Part shown: one piece after another, positions 32,852 to 43,599 of the stretch
Layout of the letters: every line of letters starts with the position of its first letter
Numbering within the stretch: the stretch's first letter is position 1
DNA from: Conus ventricosus
Taxonomy: Eukaryota > Mollusca > Gastropoda > Neogastropoda > Conidae
Length of the DNA: 64,000 nt
Direction of reading: 5' to 3'
Assembly (NCBI GenBank): GCA_018398815.1
Contig: CM031614.1
Span: forward strand, 47,728,681 to 47,792,680
Position numbers and translations under genes: made by a program
Notes under the pieces: model-generated
The model's input: only the letters and a program-made list of their open reading frames with translations
What the model was told of the DNA's origin: nothing
The model's database searches: none

Positions 32852-35240
32852 GTCAGTTGTGTTCAGTTAAAATACCTGTTAGCTGTGTGCAGTTAAGATA
32901 CTGTTGGTTGTGTTCAGTTAAAATACCTGTTAGCTGTGTGCAGTTAAGATACTGTTGGTTGTGTTCAGTTAAAATACCTGTTAGCTGTGTGCAGTTAAGA
33001 TACTGTTGGTTGTGTTCAGTTAAAATACCTGTTAGCTGTGTGCAGTTAAGATACTGTTGGTTGTGTTCAGTTAAAATACCTGTTAGCTGTGTGCAGTTAA
33101 GATACTGTTGGTTGTGTTCAGTTAAAATACCTGTTAGCTGTGTGCAGTTAAGATACTGTTGGTTGTGTTCAGTTAAAATACCTGTTAGCTGTGTGCAGTT
33201 AAGATACTGTTGGTTGTGTGCAGTTAAAAACCTGTTAGCTGTGTGCATTAAAATACCTGTTAGCTGTGTGCAGTTAAAATACCTGTTAGCTGTGTGCAGT
33301 TAAAATACCTGTTAGCTGTGTGCAGTTAAGATACTGTTGGTTGTGTTCAGTTAAAATACCTGTTAGCTGTGTGCAGTTAAGATACTGTTGGTTGTGTTCA
33401 GTTAAAATACCTGTTAGCTGTGTGCAGTTAAGATACTGTTGGTTGTGTTCAGTTAAAATACCTGTTAGCTGTGTGCAGTTAAGATACTGTTGGTTGTGTG
33501 CAGTTAAAATAACTGTTAGCTGTGTGCAGTTAAGATACTGTTGGTTGTGTTCAGTTAAAATACCTGTTAGCTGTGTGCAGTTAAAAATACCTGTTAGCTG
33601 TGTGCAGTTAAGATACTGTTGGTTGTGTTCAGTTAAAATACCTGTTAGCTGTGTGCAGTTAAGATACTGTTGGTTGTGTGCAGTTAAAATACCTGTTAGC
33701 TGTGTGCAGTTAAGATACTGTTGGTTGTGTTCAGTTAAAATACCTGTTAGCTGTGTACAGTTAAGATACTGTTGGTTGTGTGCAGTTAAAATACCTGTTA
33801 GCTGTGTGCAGTTAAGATACTGTTGGTCTGTTAGCTGTGTGCAGTTAAGATACTGTTGGTTGTGTTCAGTTAAAATACCTGTTAGCTGTGTGCAGTTAAG
33901 ATACTGTTGGTTGTGTGCAGTTAAAATACCTGTTAGCTGTGTGCAGTTAAGATACTGTTGGTTGTGTTCAGTTAAAATACCTGTTAGCTGTGTGCAGTTA
34001 AAATACCTGTTAGCTGTGTGCAGTTAAGATACTGTTGGTTGTGTTCAGTTAAAATACCTGTTAGCTGTGTGCAGTTAAAATACCTGTTAGCTGTGTGCAG
34101 TTAAAATACTGTTGGTTGTGTTCAGTTAAAATACCTGTTAGCTGTGTGCAGTTAAAATACCTGTTAGCTGTGTGCAGTTAAGATACTGTTGGTTGTGTGC
34201 AGTTAAAATACCTGTTAGCTGTGTGCAGTTAAGATACTGTTGGTTGTGTTCAGTTAAAATACCTGTTAGCTGTGTGCAGTTAAAATACCTGTTAGCTGTG
34301 TGCAGTTAAGATACTGTTGGTTGTGTTCAGTTAAAATACCTGTTAGCTGTGTGCAGTTAAAATACCTGTTAGCTGTGTGCAGTTAAAATACTGTTGGTTG
34401 TGTTCAGTTAAAATACCTGTTAGCTGTGTGCAGTTAAATACTGTTGGTTGTGTGCAGTTAAAATACCTGTTAGCTGTGTGCAGTTAAGATACTGTAGGTT
34501 GTGTTCAGTTAAAATACCTGTTAGCTGTGTACAGTAAGATACTGTTGGTTGGTGCAGTTAAATACCTGTTAGCTGTGTGCAGTTAAGATACTGTTGGTCT
34601 GTTGCTGTGTGCAGTTAAGATACTGTTGTTGTGTTCAGTTAAATACCTGTTAGCTGTGTGCAGTTAAGATACTGTTGGTTGTGTGCAGTTAAATACCTGT
34701 TACTGTGGCAGTTAAGATACTGTTGGTTGTGTTCAGTTCAAAATACCTGTTAGCTGGGCAGTTAAAATACCTGTAGCTGTGTGCAGTTAAGATACTGTTG
34801 GTTGTGTTCAGTTAAAATACCTTTAGCTGTGTGCAGTTAAAATACCTGTTAGCTGTGTGCAGTTAAATACTTTGGTTGTGTTCAGTTAAAATACCTGTTA
34901 CTGTGTGCAGTTAAATACCTGTTAGCTGTGTGCAGTTAAGATACTGTTGGTTGTGTGCAGTTAAAATACCTGTTAGCTGTGTGCAGTTAAGATACTGTTG
35001 GTTGTGTTCAGTTAAAATACCTGTTAGTGTTGCAGTTAAAATACCTGTTAGCTGTGTGCATTAAGATACTGTTGGTTGTTTCAGTTAAAATACTGTAGCT
35101 GTGTGCAGTTAAAATCTGTTAGCTGTGTGCAGTTAAAAATACTGTGGTTGTTTCAGTTAAATACTGTTAGCTGTGTGCAGTTAAAATACCTGTTAGCTGT
35201 GAGAGTTTTAAATACTGTTGGTTGTGTTCAGGGGTTGTGC
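32852..35240 (+). repeat. 51-bp (26+25) minisatellite, ~2.4 kb
   Basis: Two related monomers, 'CTGTTAGCTGTGTGCAGTTA' plus 'AAATAC' and 'TGTTGGTTGTGTTCAGTTA' plus 'AGATAC' (and the AAA/AGA swap), alternate as a 51-bp dimer for most of 32.86-33.5 kb. Later there are runs of one monomer only. Since 51 is 17 codons, long open frames appear on both strands; these are not genes. Copies from about 34430 on carry many single-base losses. Diverged monomers continue outward on both sides, to about 32700 and 35411. Confidence 0.95.
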
Positions 35241-35411
35241 TGTATTCAGTTGGGATGACTGTTGCTGCATCACAAGACGTAACTGTTGGCTATATTTGTC
35301 AAGATAACTGTGGCTGTGCTCTGTTGAGATAAATGTTCACTGCATTCAGTGAGATGACAATGGCTTTGTTGTGTTGAATTTCAAGTCGCAGAGATGTTTC
35401 CCTGTGTTCAG

Positions 35412-35491
35412 TTCACAGACAAGGATTCTGGGACGTTTCAAACTGACTGTCAAAGGCAGTGGAGGGGAAGTCACAGTCTCTGCTCCAGTCA
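35412..35491 (+). CDS. twitchin-like exon: Ig domain 5, C-terminal part (1-bp insertion)
   Basis: Acceptor CCTGTGTTCAG; in phase 0, following the phase-0 end at 32119. Reads 'FTDKDSGTF', then one extra base (35439 in 'TTTCAAACTG'), then 'KLTVKGSGGEVTVSAPV'. Together these are the D-x-G-x-F/Y strand and the final strand expected after 'MILKIPN'. The end is less certain; GTC|A with donor GTGTGG at 35492 gives phase 1, which the next exon needs. The exon lies immediately after the 51-bp minisatellite. Confidence 0.62.
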
Positions 35492-37834
35492 GTGTGGCTG
35501 GGAAGCATCTGTTGTGGTTTCTGAGTTCGATTTCCTTTTTCTTTGTTACCAATGTGATTTTCAATGTGGATGATTATTTGTTTGATGTGCATCTGAAACT
35601 GGTGTTGTGCTGTTGCAATTTGTAACACACACTGCAGCTTAGTGTCATCGCTTTGTTGGTGTTCATGATTTGTCTGTCTAATAGTTTGTTTATGCTTACT
35701 TTCTCCTTCTTGATATTACCATCTGTCTGTCTGTCTTTGTTATATATTAACTGCGAGTGTCAGTTTTCAAATTATAAAAGATATGTGAAGGTGTCATACC
35801 TCACGTCTTTAAAGTAAAGGGTATTCATACCTCCTAATGCGCCAGGGATTTTGAAGCACAAGGCAGTGTGGTCTGTAACTCATGTAAACAATGCACACAC
35901 AATGAACAATAGTGAGAAGAAAGATAACTTCATGTAGAGGAAGAATAGCGTCCCTTGTGACATCGAGCCGATGAAAAACACGTCTGTGATTTGCCATCCT
36001 TTGGATGATAATGGGTCTATGTGGAGAAGATACTCTACAGTCACTAAGCAAAGAAGACTTTTGTTCTGATTCCTCCTTAACATTAGCAGGGCACTCGTTC
36101 ATACCATGGGAATGAAAAAAAAACCCACCTACATGTTGATTCCTCTTTTCTGAAATTTCAGTATATCTGCAGTAAGACATACTATATGTTCTCCAATTTT
36201 ACATGATTATGGAACACTGAGTTTATTATCAACAGCTTTATCAATGCTGCAGTTGTTAATTTACCTTTCCCATAATCTGTGATATACTGACAAAAGGTTT
36301 ATTATCATCAATTTCTTCTTGCTCATGTTACATGTGTCTGTTCATTAGTCTGTTACATTCTGATTGTCATCAACTCTTCCTTCCAAATTATTTTCACTTT
36401 CATTCTTTGCTCCAGTTTCTACTTTTAGAAAGATCTATCTTGGACAGTGTAATTTTGATGTTTATTCCTTACCCAGATTTCCATCTTGAAAAGAAAGAAA
36501 TAATGAACTGTGTTGTTTTTTTCATTTCCATTCTCTGCTCTTGATGTCCATATTTTGAAAGAACCAAACGAAACTGTGCCTGTTCCTCTCACTTTCATTC
36601 ATCACTCTGACTTCCATCTTTTTCTAAAATATCATATGAAATCCTCTTTTTTTAAAATTTTTACATTTCCATTCTTTACTCTGATCTCCATCTTCTTTTA
36701 AAGTAGCAAGTGTGTTCTTTACTCTGATCTCCATTTTCTTTTAAAGTAACATATGTAAATGTATTCTTTTATACTTTCATCCTTTACTCTGACTTCATCG
36801 TTTGAAAGAAGTGTACTGAAGTGTGTACATTGTTTTGTCATCCTTTCATTTGACTTGCATGTTTTGAGAGTTTTAGACTGAACTGTGTTTATTTCACCTT
36901 CATTCGTTACTCTGAATTCCTAGTTTACAAGCTTTACTGACTACCATATTTTAAATAAAAGTACCAGATGTATACACGTTCTTTTCTCTTTCATTCTTTA
37001 CTGACTACCATATCAAAATAAAAATACCAGATTCATGTGCGTTCATTTCACTTTCATTCTTTACTCTGACTTCCATGTTTTAAGGATGTCACATTGACAT
37101 GTTCTCTTTTCACGTTTATTCTTTATTCTGGCTTTTTTTAAAGTACCAAATTGAACTGTGCTGTTTTCACTTTGACTTTCACCAGTGGTACTAAGAGTCC
37201 TACTGGCTGAACAGTTTTCTGAACCCCAAAATAGAATTAACAAAGGTTGACCAGTCACCATGGGGCATTGATTAGCATAGCGGATTAGGTTATCTGTGTT
37301 TAGCTGTGTCAAGAAATGAAAAGCATCTCTTTCGTTTTTGCACTCACTGGGACTTACTTGACTTACCCTGTTCATTTCCACTGGAACATAGGGCCTGGGA
37401 AAACCCATTAAATGATTTGCTGGCTCTTTCTGCAAACTGCAGAATTTTAAAAGGTCGACTGAGTTAACTGCTCTATTTCAATTATAAAAGATCACCTGAA
37501 GGATATCTTTCAAGTGTATGTTATACATCATAATGGACAAAATGTGTGTCTCAAGAGCAGCTTTGATTTCAAGCTGGCTGAAAAGACTGGGGTGTTGTTG
37601 ATACTTCGTGATTTTTTTTTCTTACTGTCTCACCTTTTTGTGATACAATGTCCCCCACTCCTTTTGCTCTATACACAATCACGCCAGGGCTTGTTTTGTC
37701 ACAGCCGCAGTGTTAGCAGTTTGCAGGGGACAGCAGCTGACACTACTATAACAGACTCAGCCAGGCATTTTGATTGTCTTGCTTCCAATAGGCAATATCA
37801 TGGTACATCTGCCTGATCTTTGTTTTCCTTGTTT
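35492..37834 (+). other. intron with a degenerate ~70-bp tandem repeat
   Basis: From about 36330 to 37190 a loose unit recurs about 11 times: 'TTTCATTCTTTACTCTGACT', 'TCCAT', a T/A-rich stretch, 'AAAGTACCA', then 'GAACTGTG'. It is much decayed. Nothing else recognised. Confidence 0.7.
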
Positions 37835-37846
37835 TGGTTGTTGCTT

Positions 37847-39443
37847 AACTTCAAGTAGGGAAATCTCCCATTCCAGCTGTTACAGAGACCAAATTTCTGG
37901 GAGTCATTTTTGACCAGAAACTCAACTTTCTCAGCCACATCAAAAACCTCAAAACTTCTTGCCAGAAAGCTCTGAATATTCTGCGGGTCGTAGCGCACAC
38001 CGACTGGGGCGCTGATAAGAAAACTTTGCTGCACCTCTACAGAGCCCTGGTCCGTTCCAAACTGGACTATGGTTGTGCTGTCTACGGCTCCGCAAGACCC
38101 TCTTACCTCAAACTTTTGGACCCTATCCACCATCAAGGGCTTCGTCTCTGTCTTGGAGCGTTCCGCACCACCCCTGTGTACAGCCTGTACGCAGAGGCGG
38201 GCGAACCTTCGTTGTCCAACCGCAGGCTGAAACTGTCTTTAAATTATTATATCCGACTGTTCTCAGAACCGCAGAATCCTGCCTATGACTGTGTCTTTGA
38301 CCCTCCATTCCAAAGTAAGTTTGAAAACAACCCTAAATGTATTCCGCCGTTTGGTCTTCGTATGCAGCCTCACGTGCGGAATGCAGGTCTAGACCTGGGA
38401 GTAGTTTCCGATTTTTCCAAGTTTCCGGATCAACCTCCGTGGACCTTTTTCACACCAGAGATTCGTTTTGATCTTGCAGCTTTTCGCAAAGAGTCTACCA
38501 GCTCTCTGGCGTACAAGGCATTGTATGCTGACCTCTGTTCGAAATTCCCATCCTATCAAAAAGTTTTCACTGACGGTTCCAAGTCTGAGGATGGAGTGGC
38601 CTGTGCAGCCTACTGCCCTGGGGCTCCTTCTCAGATACTGTTGGAACATATCCATTCCGATGCTTCTGTCTATTCTGCTGAACTTACTGCTCTGGTACTG
38701 GCTTTGAAGATAATCTCACATTCTTTAAAGAGGGACTTTCTGGTTCTGTCGGATTCGCTGTCAGCTTTGGAAGCCATAGCTGGCCGCAACCTTCAGCATC
38801 CAGAACTTTTGCATTTCTTTGAACTTTTTAGCAAGTTGAAAGCGGACGGTTACAACATTACTCTTGCTTGGGTTCCTGGTCATGTTGGCATCGCGGGAAC
38901 GAAATGGTTGATCGTTTAGCCAAGAACGCCACAAGAGAGAAACTGTCAAACATTTATATCCCCTGTTCAGATGTGAAACCCAAAATTAACGATTATGTGA
39001 GAGACCTCTGGCAGGAGGATTGGAACACACAGACGAGTAACAAACTCTTTCAGATCCGTCCAAACCTTAAGGACTTCCTCCCATCCATGTCGGGAGGTCG
39101 TAAAGAGGAAACGGTTCTGTGCCGGCTGCACACCGGCCATTCGTATTTTACCCATGCTTACCTTTTAAAGAGTGTAGAAGCTCCGTGGTGCATTCCATGT
39201 CATGCGCCACTCACAATGAAACATGTTCTTTTAGAGTGTTGGGACTTGCACGATGTGAGACACAAACATTTTACAGCGGAGTCCATGAAGATCCTGTTCA
39301 GGGATGTCCCGCCTGATGTGATCCTTGAGTTTTTGAGAGAGATTAACATTTTTCATCTGATTTAAGATTTTACGGAAGAAAGATTTTTAACAAAGTTTCT
39401 GGTGCGTTTGTAGACGATGTCATTTAATGAGATGTATGAAAGT

Positions 39444-39485
<42 letters not shown>

Positions 39486-39572
39486 ACTGGTGAGTTGATT
39501 TTAACGTGGTGACAGCCCTGATATGGCCCTTTGCGGTCGGCTGGGCTATAAGCAACATTATCTTATCTTATC
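37847..39572 (+). mobile_element. 5'-truncated LINE with RNase H, flanked by 12-bp TSD
   Basis: The direct repeat TGGTTGTTGCTT flanks the insert at 37835-37846 and 39573-39584. The coding frame starts inside the reverse transcriptase after the catalytic core ('FLGVIFDQKLNFLSHIKNLK'). It then runs through an RNase H domain: 'FTDGSKSEDGVACAAY' with Asp, 'SAELTALVLAL' with Glu, 'LSDSLSALEAI' with Asp, and 'WVPGHVGI'. A single lost base near 38891-38895 breaks the frame before 'NEMVDRLAKNA', which carries the last Asp. After that the frame is open to a stop at 39363-39365 and includes 'HTGHSYFTHAYLL' and a Cys/His segment ('CIPCHAPLTMKHVLLEC'). The 3' region has a 38-base T run (39445-39482) and ends in TTATC repeats. 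The RNase H places it in the I/jockey-like superfamily; I do not name the clade. It is in sense orientation within the host intron and looks recent. Confidence 0.93.
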
Positions 39573-39584
39573 TGGTTGTTGCTT

Positions 39585-39993
39585 CGTGACATTTTGTTAC
39601 CGCTAAATGATTGTATTCATTTTTTAAGCAACAGATTTTTTTTAAAGAGAGGGACTAGCTGTCAAATAAAATCTTGATTAAAATCTGTGTGTTTTTGTGT
39701 CAGGAGTATTTGTTATAGTATAAGCTGTAATGTGACTGTTGATTCTATATAGACTTTATCCCAGTGGTTGTAATCAGTCAGACCATGTGCTATTTTGTAA
39801 ATTTCATCTTAGAAAAGTACAAATATTGGGGTGATATTTCAGTTGTGTATAGCTTATCAGATTGGATTCTGAACAGGAATGCTTATGATGTTAACACTTT
39901 GATACTGCCTGGAAAATAAATGTCTTGAATAAATTATGCTGAATTGATATTCATTACATTCAAACATGCATTATTATGTTCATTTGTTGACAG
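39585..39993 (+). other. intron, 3' part
   Basis: AT-rich. No element seen between the LINE's right target-site duplication and the next acceptor. Confidence 0.6.
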
Positions 39994-40052
39994 CTTTGAG
40001 GTCAAAGTTGAAAGGAGAGGGACCGAAAATTATACAGAGGCTGAACCCACAT
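39994..40052 (+). CDS. twitchin-like 59-bp exon: linker and first strand of Ig domain 6
   Basis: Acceptor TTTGTTGACAG, donor CAT|GTAAGT (perfect). In phase 1, out phase 0, which are exactly the phases of the exons on either side. Reads 'LRSKLKGEGPKIIQRLNPH', which runs on into 'TVGDGDAVDFVAKV' of the 41587 exon, forming the A strand of an I-set domain. It is too short to stand out as an open frame and was found by looking for the missing start of domain 6. Confidence 0.82.
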
Positions 40053-41586
40053 GTAAGTCTCCATAGGGAACAGTTGTGACACTGTTTTTGGTTGTGTATT
40101 TGTTTGTCTACTTGTTTTATGTTGGAATGGAAATACATGCAGGTGCACTTTGATAACGATGGAAAAAAAGCGTTTATGGATGCTGACAAAGAGTGTAGAG
40201 TATGGAGTCATTTATCACCAAAATGCTATCATGAATCGGGAGACAGGACTGTTTTGTTTTTCTTGACTTTCAGTAAAGTACATACAACAGTTTCCACATT
40301 TAAGACGTCCTTAAAATTAGTACTTACAGCTTTGCACCAGTGTTGTGATTTTAGCTTCCCCATCCATGTAGGTGGGTTTGATGACAGACCCAGCTCCTTC
40401 AGGATTTATTTCTGCATGGGAAGTGTCTTCCATTGTTCTTAGGTTAGAACTGCCTCTGCCTGCACCTCTGTTGTCAATATTCACATGCATACATCAAATT
40501 CACACAAATGGGTTGAAAAAAAAAATCTAATTCACATCAGGCTTACACATGTGGGGAAATTACTTTTATAGAACAGTTGAACCTGTTTTTAAATGACGTC
40601 CAGAAATCCTTTTAAGATAATGGAGCTTTGACTGGAAAGAGTTTTTTTTTTTTTTTAAATGACAGGTTTTGAAAGACAGATAAGGAAGAAACGGTGGTTG
40701 TAACAAAACTCATTTTCCCTCCTGAAAATGAAGTAAAGTGACTGTATTCTCCACAAAAGGGCCACCAGCTTTTGTCTATATTGTTCTTCCATGCATTTAT
40801 TCTCACAATATATAATCTACAGTAATTAATGAGCTCTAAAAAGATCATAACTGGGTATTCAGCTGAGCTGTAACAAAATGAAAGTGAAATTCGCAAAAAG
40901 ATGCATTTTATGTAGCTTGGGGGGAATGTTGGTTGAGAGGTAAGCCTAGTATAGCCAGATAGGAATAGTAAAGAAAACAAGTATTTATAGAGAGGAGTAT
41001 CCATTCAGAGAGCGTTGACATGGAGGATTCACTGTACATGGTTACAAGTCTTTGGACTATCAAAATAAAACCCTGGTTCTGAGTGTGTATAAAAGAGAAG
41101 ACAGAAATTTGGGATTAGGAAGTCTTACACTGATTAAGACCTGTAGTGCAGTACCTAAAATGTTGATCTTGATTGATTACAGCCGACGTAGTGTTCATGC
41201 TTTTAGTGTAAAATGCCTTACCTGGGGTTCATCTTTCGTTCATATCTCAGTTCAACCAAGGGAATTTTTGTGTGTAAAGTATTTGTTTTAAGGATGTACT
41301 GTCAGTAAAGGCTTTAATGTGTAGAGCTCGGTGCACTCTTCTTCATTGGCTTCCACCACAGCCTCCCACTCATCCGACACACAATCTCTTTGTCTTCCAA
41401 CATTTTTTTTCATCTTCTTCTAAGTATTTATGGAGTCATTGTAAGACAGATTATTTGTCCTCACTTATTTCCCTGATTACTCTTTTGTTGCACAGGTGGC
41501 TTTGTTGAAATGATGTTACTGTTGTATGCTATGTTTTGAGGAAAAGGAATGCCATAGTTCTCATACACATAAAATTCTGTTGGCAG
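40053..41586 (+). other. intron, no notable element
   Basis: AT-rich with short A and T homopolymers. Nothing recognised. Confidence 0.6.
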
Positions 41587-41740
41587 ACTGTAGGTGATGG
41601 GGATGCGGTAGACTTTGTTGCCAAGGTAACGGGAACAGAACCGATGGACATTCAGTGGGCCAAGGATGGCAAACCCATCACCTCATCCGACATCCACTCC
41701 ATCACCTACGACAAAGGCAACTGCCGCCTCTACATTCCAG
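41587..41740 (+). CDS. twitchin-like exon: Ig domain 6, middle part
   Basis: Acceptor TGTTGGCAG, donor CAG|GTTTGT; in phase 0, out phase 1. Reads 'TVGDGDAVDFVAKVTGTEPM', 'DIQWAKDGKPITSSDIHSIT' and 'YDKGNCRLYIP'. The core Trp is present, but the usual first core Cys is replaced by Val/Ala ('DFVAKV'), as in some muscle I-set domains. Frame intact. Confidence 0.92.
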
Positions 41741-42730
41741 GTTTGTGACACAAGGAAATCAGAAACTTCTTTTTTTTCATGGAAAGTTTCTTTTTTTCTT
41801 TGGTTTTACATGTCTTCTTACCGTATATACCTCATGCCAACTTAACCAGCAGGATATCAAAGTCTACTATATCGAATGAATGAATTTGACTGAATAATGA
41901 TCATGAGCAATTTTTATGCACACTCATGCCCCAGCCTGTCCTGTGTTGTCCCAATCCAAGTTCAATCATTCTTCCTTTTTTTCTGTCTCCATGTTCATCC
42001 TCCTTATACCCCCCCCCCCCCCCCCCCCCCCACCTCTCTGTTGCTCACCCCCAGGCTGATTCTCTCCCATCTGCATTCTAGACCCTTTTGCTCACCTACT
42101 TCCTCACTGTCCCAGGAGCAAGGAAAAAGTGCAGTCAAAGCTGGTCTCCTTCCCAGCTGAGAACCAGTGACCACATGTTGTTTAAGGCTGTGAAACACAG
42201 TGGAGGTATATTGTATGAAAATGAAGAGGAAAGTGCGTCAAACGCTGCATGTTCCACATTTGACTGTGATTTGATGTATAAGCTGTGAATTTATGGACAA
42301 TTAATTTTGTGCTTATTAGCAAGGGAACCGCATGGTCAAAATGTTATGCTGATCATAATAGTTTAGTGAAGAAATGTACATGCACATCACACACACTGAG
42401 GTCTACAATGAACTGTTGTGTGAAATGGAGTTGTGTAGGGATATCTTCACCTGTGTAAGACACTAGCAGAACAATCTTTGTAACAGTCTTCATTTGCCTG
42501 AAAAGTAGTGAAACCTGCAGAAGACGTGAACGTGGTAAAGCAGTCTATAATGGCCACACATGCAATTGTCTGACCCTGTAAGGTGCACTCATAAACAGTA
42601 TGGCTGACCTTTGGTTGTGACATGCAAACAGAGCAGGAGAGTCAACAGGTAGGCAAGCAAAGAACAGATGAAATGGGACTCCTTTGCAGCTCTTATGATT
42701 GACAGGTCTGTATACGCTTGCTTTTTTCAG
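41741..42730 (+). other. intron with 23-base poly-C
   Basis: Poly-C at 42009-42031. Otherwise nothing recognised. Confidence 0.65.
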
Positions 42731-42820
42731 AGGTGTTTCCTGAAGACAGCGGCAATTACAGTATCAACGTGAAGAACCAGTGGGGTAACGCCTCTTCCAC
42801 AGCCAGTCTGCAAGTGAAAG
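42731..42820 (+). CDS. twitchin-like exon: Ig domain 6, C-terminal part
   Basis: Acceptor CTTTTTTCAG, donor AAG|GTACAG; in and out phase 1; 90 bp. Reads 'EVFPEDSGNYSINVKNQWGN' and 'ASSTASLQVK', with D-S-G-x-Y. The domain leads directly into the charged linker coded by the following exons. Confidence 0.94.
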
Positions 42821-43398
42821 GTACAGCTCACTGCTTTGGAGGATCTCATCCTTGGGCAGTAGCCTTTAGTACTTTAGTATCTTGAGTAATGATAATGACA
42901 GTGAAGTGCCTATGACATCTGTACCTGCAAAATTAACCGATCATCTCATTGCACAAAATAAAACCAACATACACACACAACTTGAATGCATGCACAAAGG
43001 CATTTATACTCCATGCACTTGTATGCACACACACAAGCACATGTGCACGCACGCACGCACGCAGGCATGCTTGGACGTGCGCACACACATAGGTGTGCGC
43101 GCAAGCTCGCACACACGCATACGCACACGCACACGCATATGCAGACATGAACATGGAAATCAGATGGGAAAAGGCAGACAAAATATGACATTCAATATTG
43201 ATTTTGATTTTGATTATTAATTACATAGAGCAACATTTCCAGAAGCATATGAAACTTGCTTCATTCAACATATAATAACAACAAAATATTCTAATAAGTG
43301 AAATGGATGAGCATGTAAGCTAAATCATTTAAAGCTACTGCTGACCATCTCCAAGTATTTATGTATATTGATCACCTGATTCTGTTGTCATTTTTCAG
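42821..43398 (+). other. intron with short (CA)n/(GCAC)n tracts
   Basis: CA/GCAC-rich stretch at about 42970-43145. Nothing else. Confidence 0.65.
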
Positions 43399-43442
43399 AA
43401 CCAAAACAAGAACCCAAACAAGATGCCAAGAAACAGTCGAAG
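43399..43442 (+). CDS. twitchin-like 44-bp exon: Lys/Gln/Pro linker
   Basis: Acceptor CATTTTTCAG, donor AAG|GTAAGA; in phase 1, out phase 0. Encodes 'EPKQEPKQDAKKQSK', the start of a disordered, PEVK-like linker after Ig domain 6. Strong splice sites and matching phases on both sides. Confidence 0.85.
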
Positions 43443-43599
43443 GTAAGAGAGTCAGCCACTGGAAATCTGCTTATAAAAGCCTGGGTGCAGCAAGATTTTT
43501 TCCCTAGACTTTCTCAAAGAGACAGTTTTTGTGTATTAAGACTTGTTTTTTTTTGTATTTTTACTTTTTAATAAAGATGGCTTGGTTTGACCTGAACAA
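43443..43599 (+). other. intron start
   Basis: Unremarkable sequence before the second LINE copy. Confidence 0.5.

Noticed and set aside
32853..34027. Long open frames on both strands with a 17-residue repeat
   Set aside because: They follow from a 51-bp tandem repeat being a multiple of three, lie wholly in a minisatellite inside an intron, and have no start, splice or domain support.
29205..35240. CRISPR-like regularly spaced repeats
   Set aside because: The units are contiguous tandem repeats without unique spacers, in a eukaryotic intron.
35371..35625. 84-codon open frame taken as a whole
   Set aside because: Only its middle (K-L-T-V-K-G...) is Ig-like. The better model is an exon from 35412 with one inserted base, so the full frame is not used.
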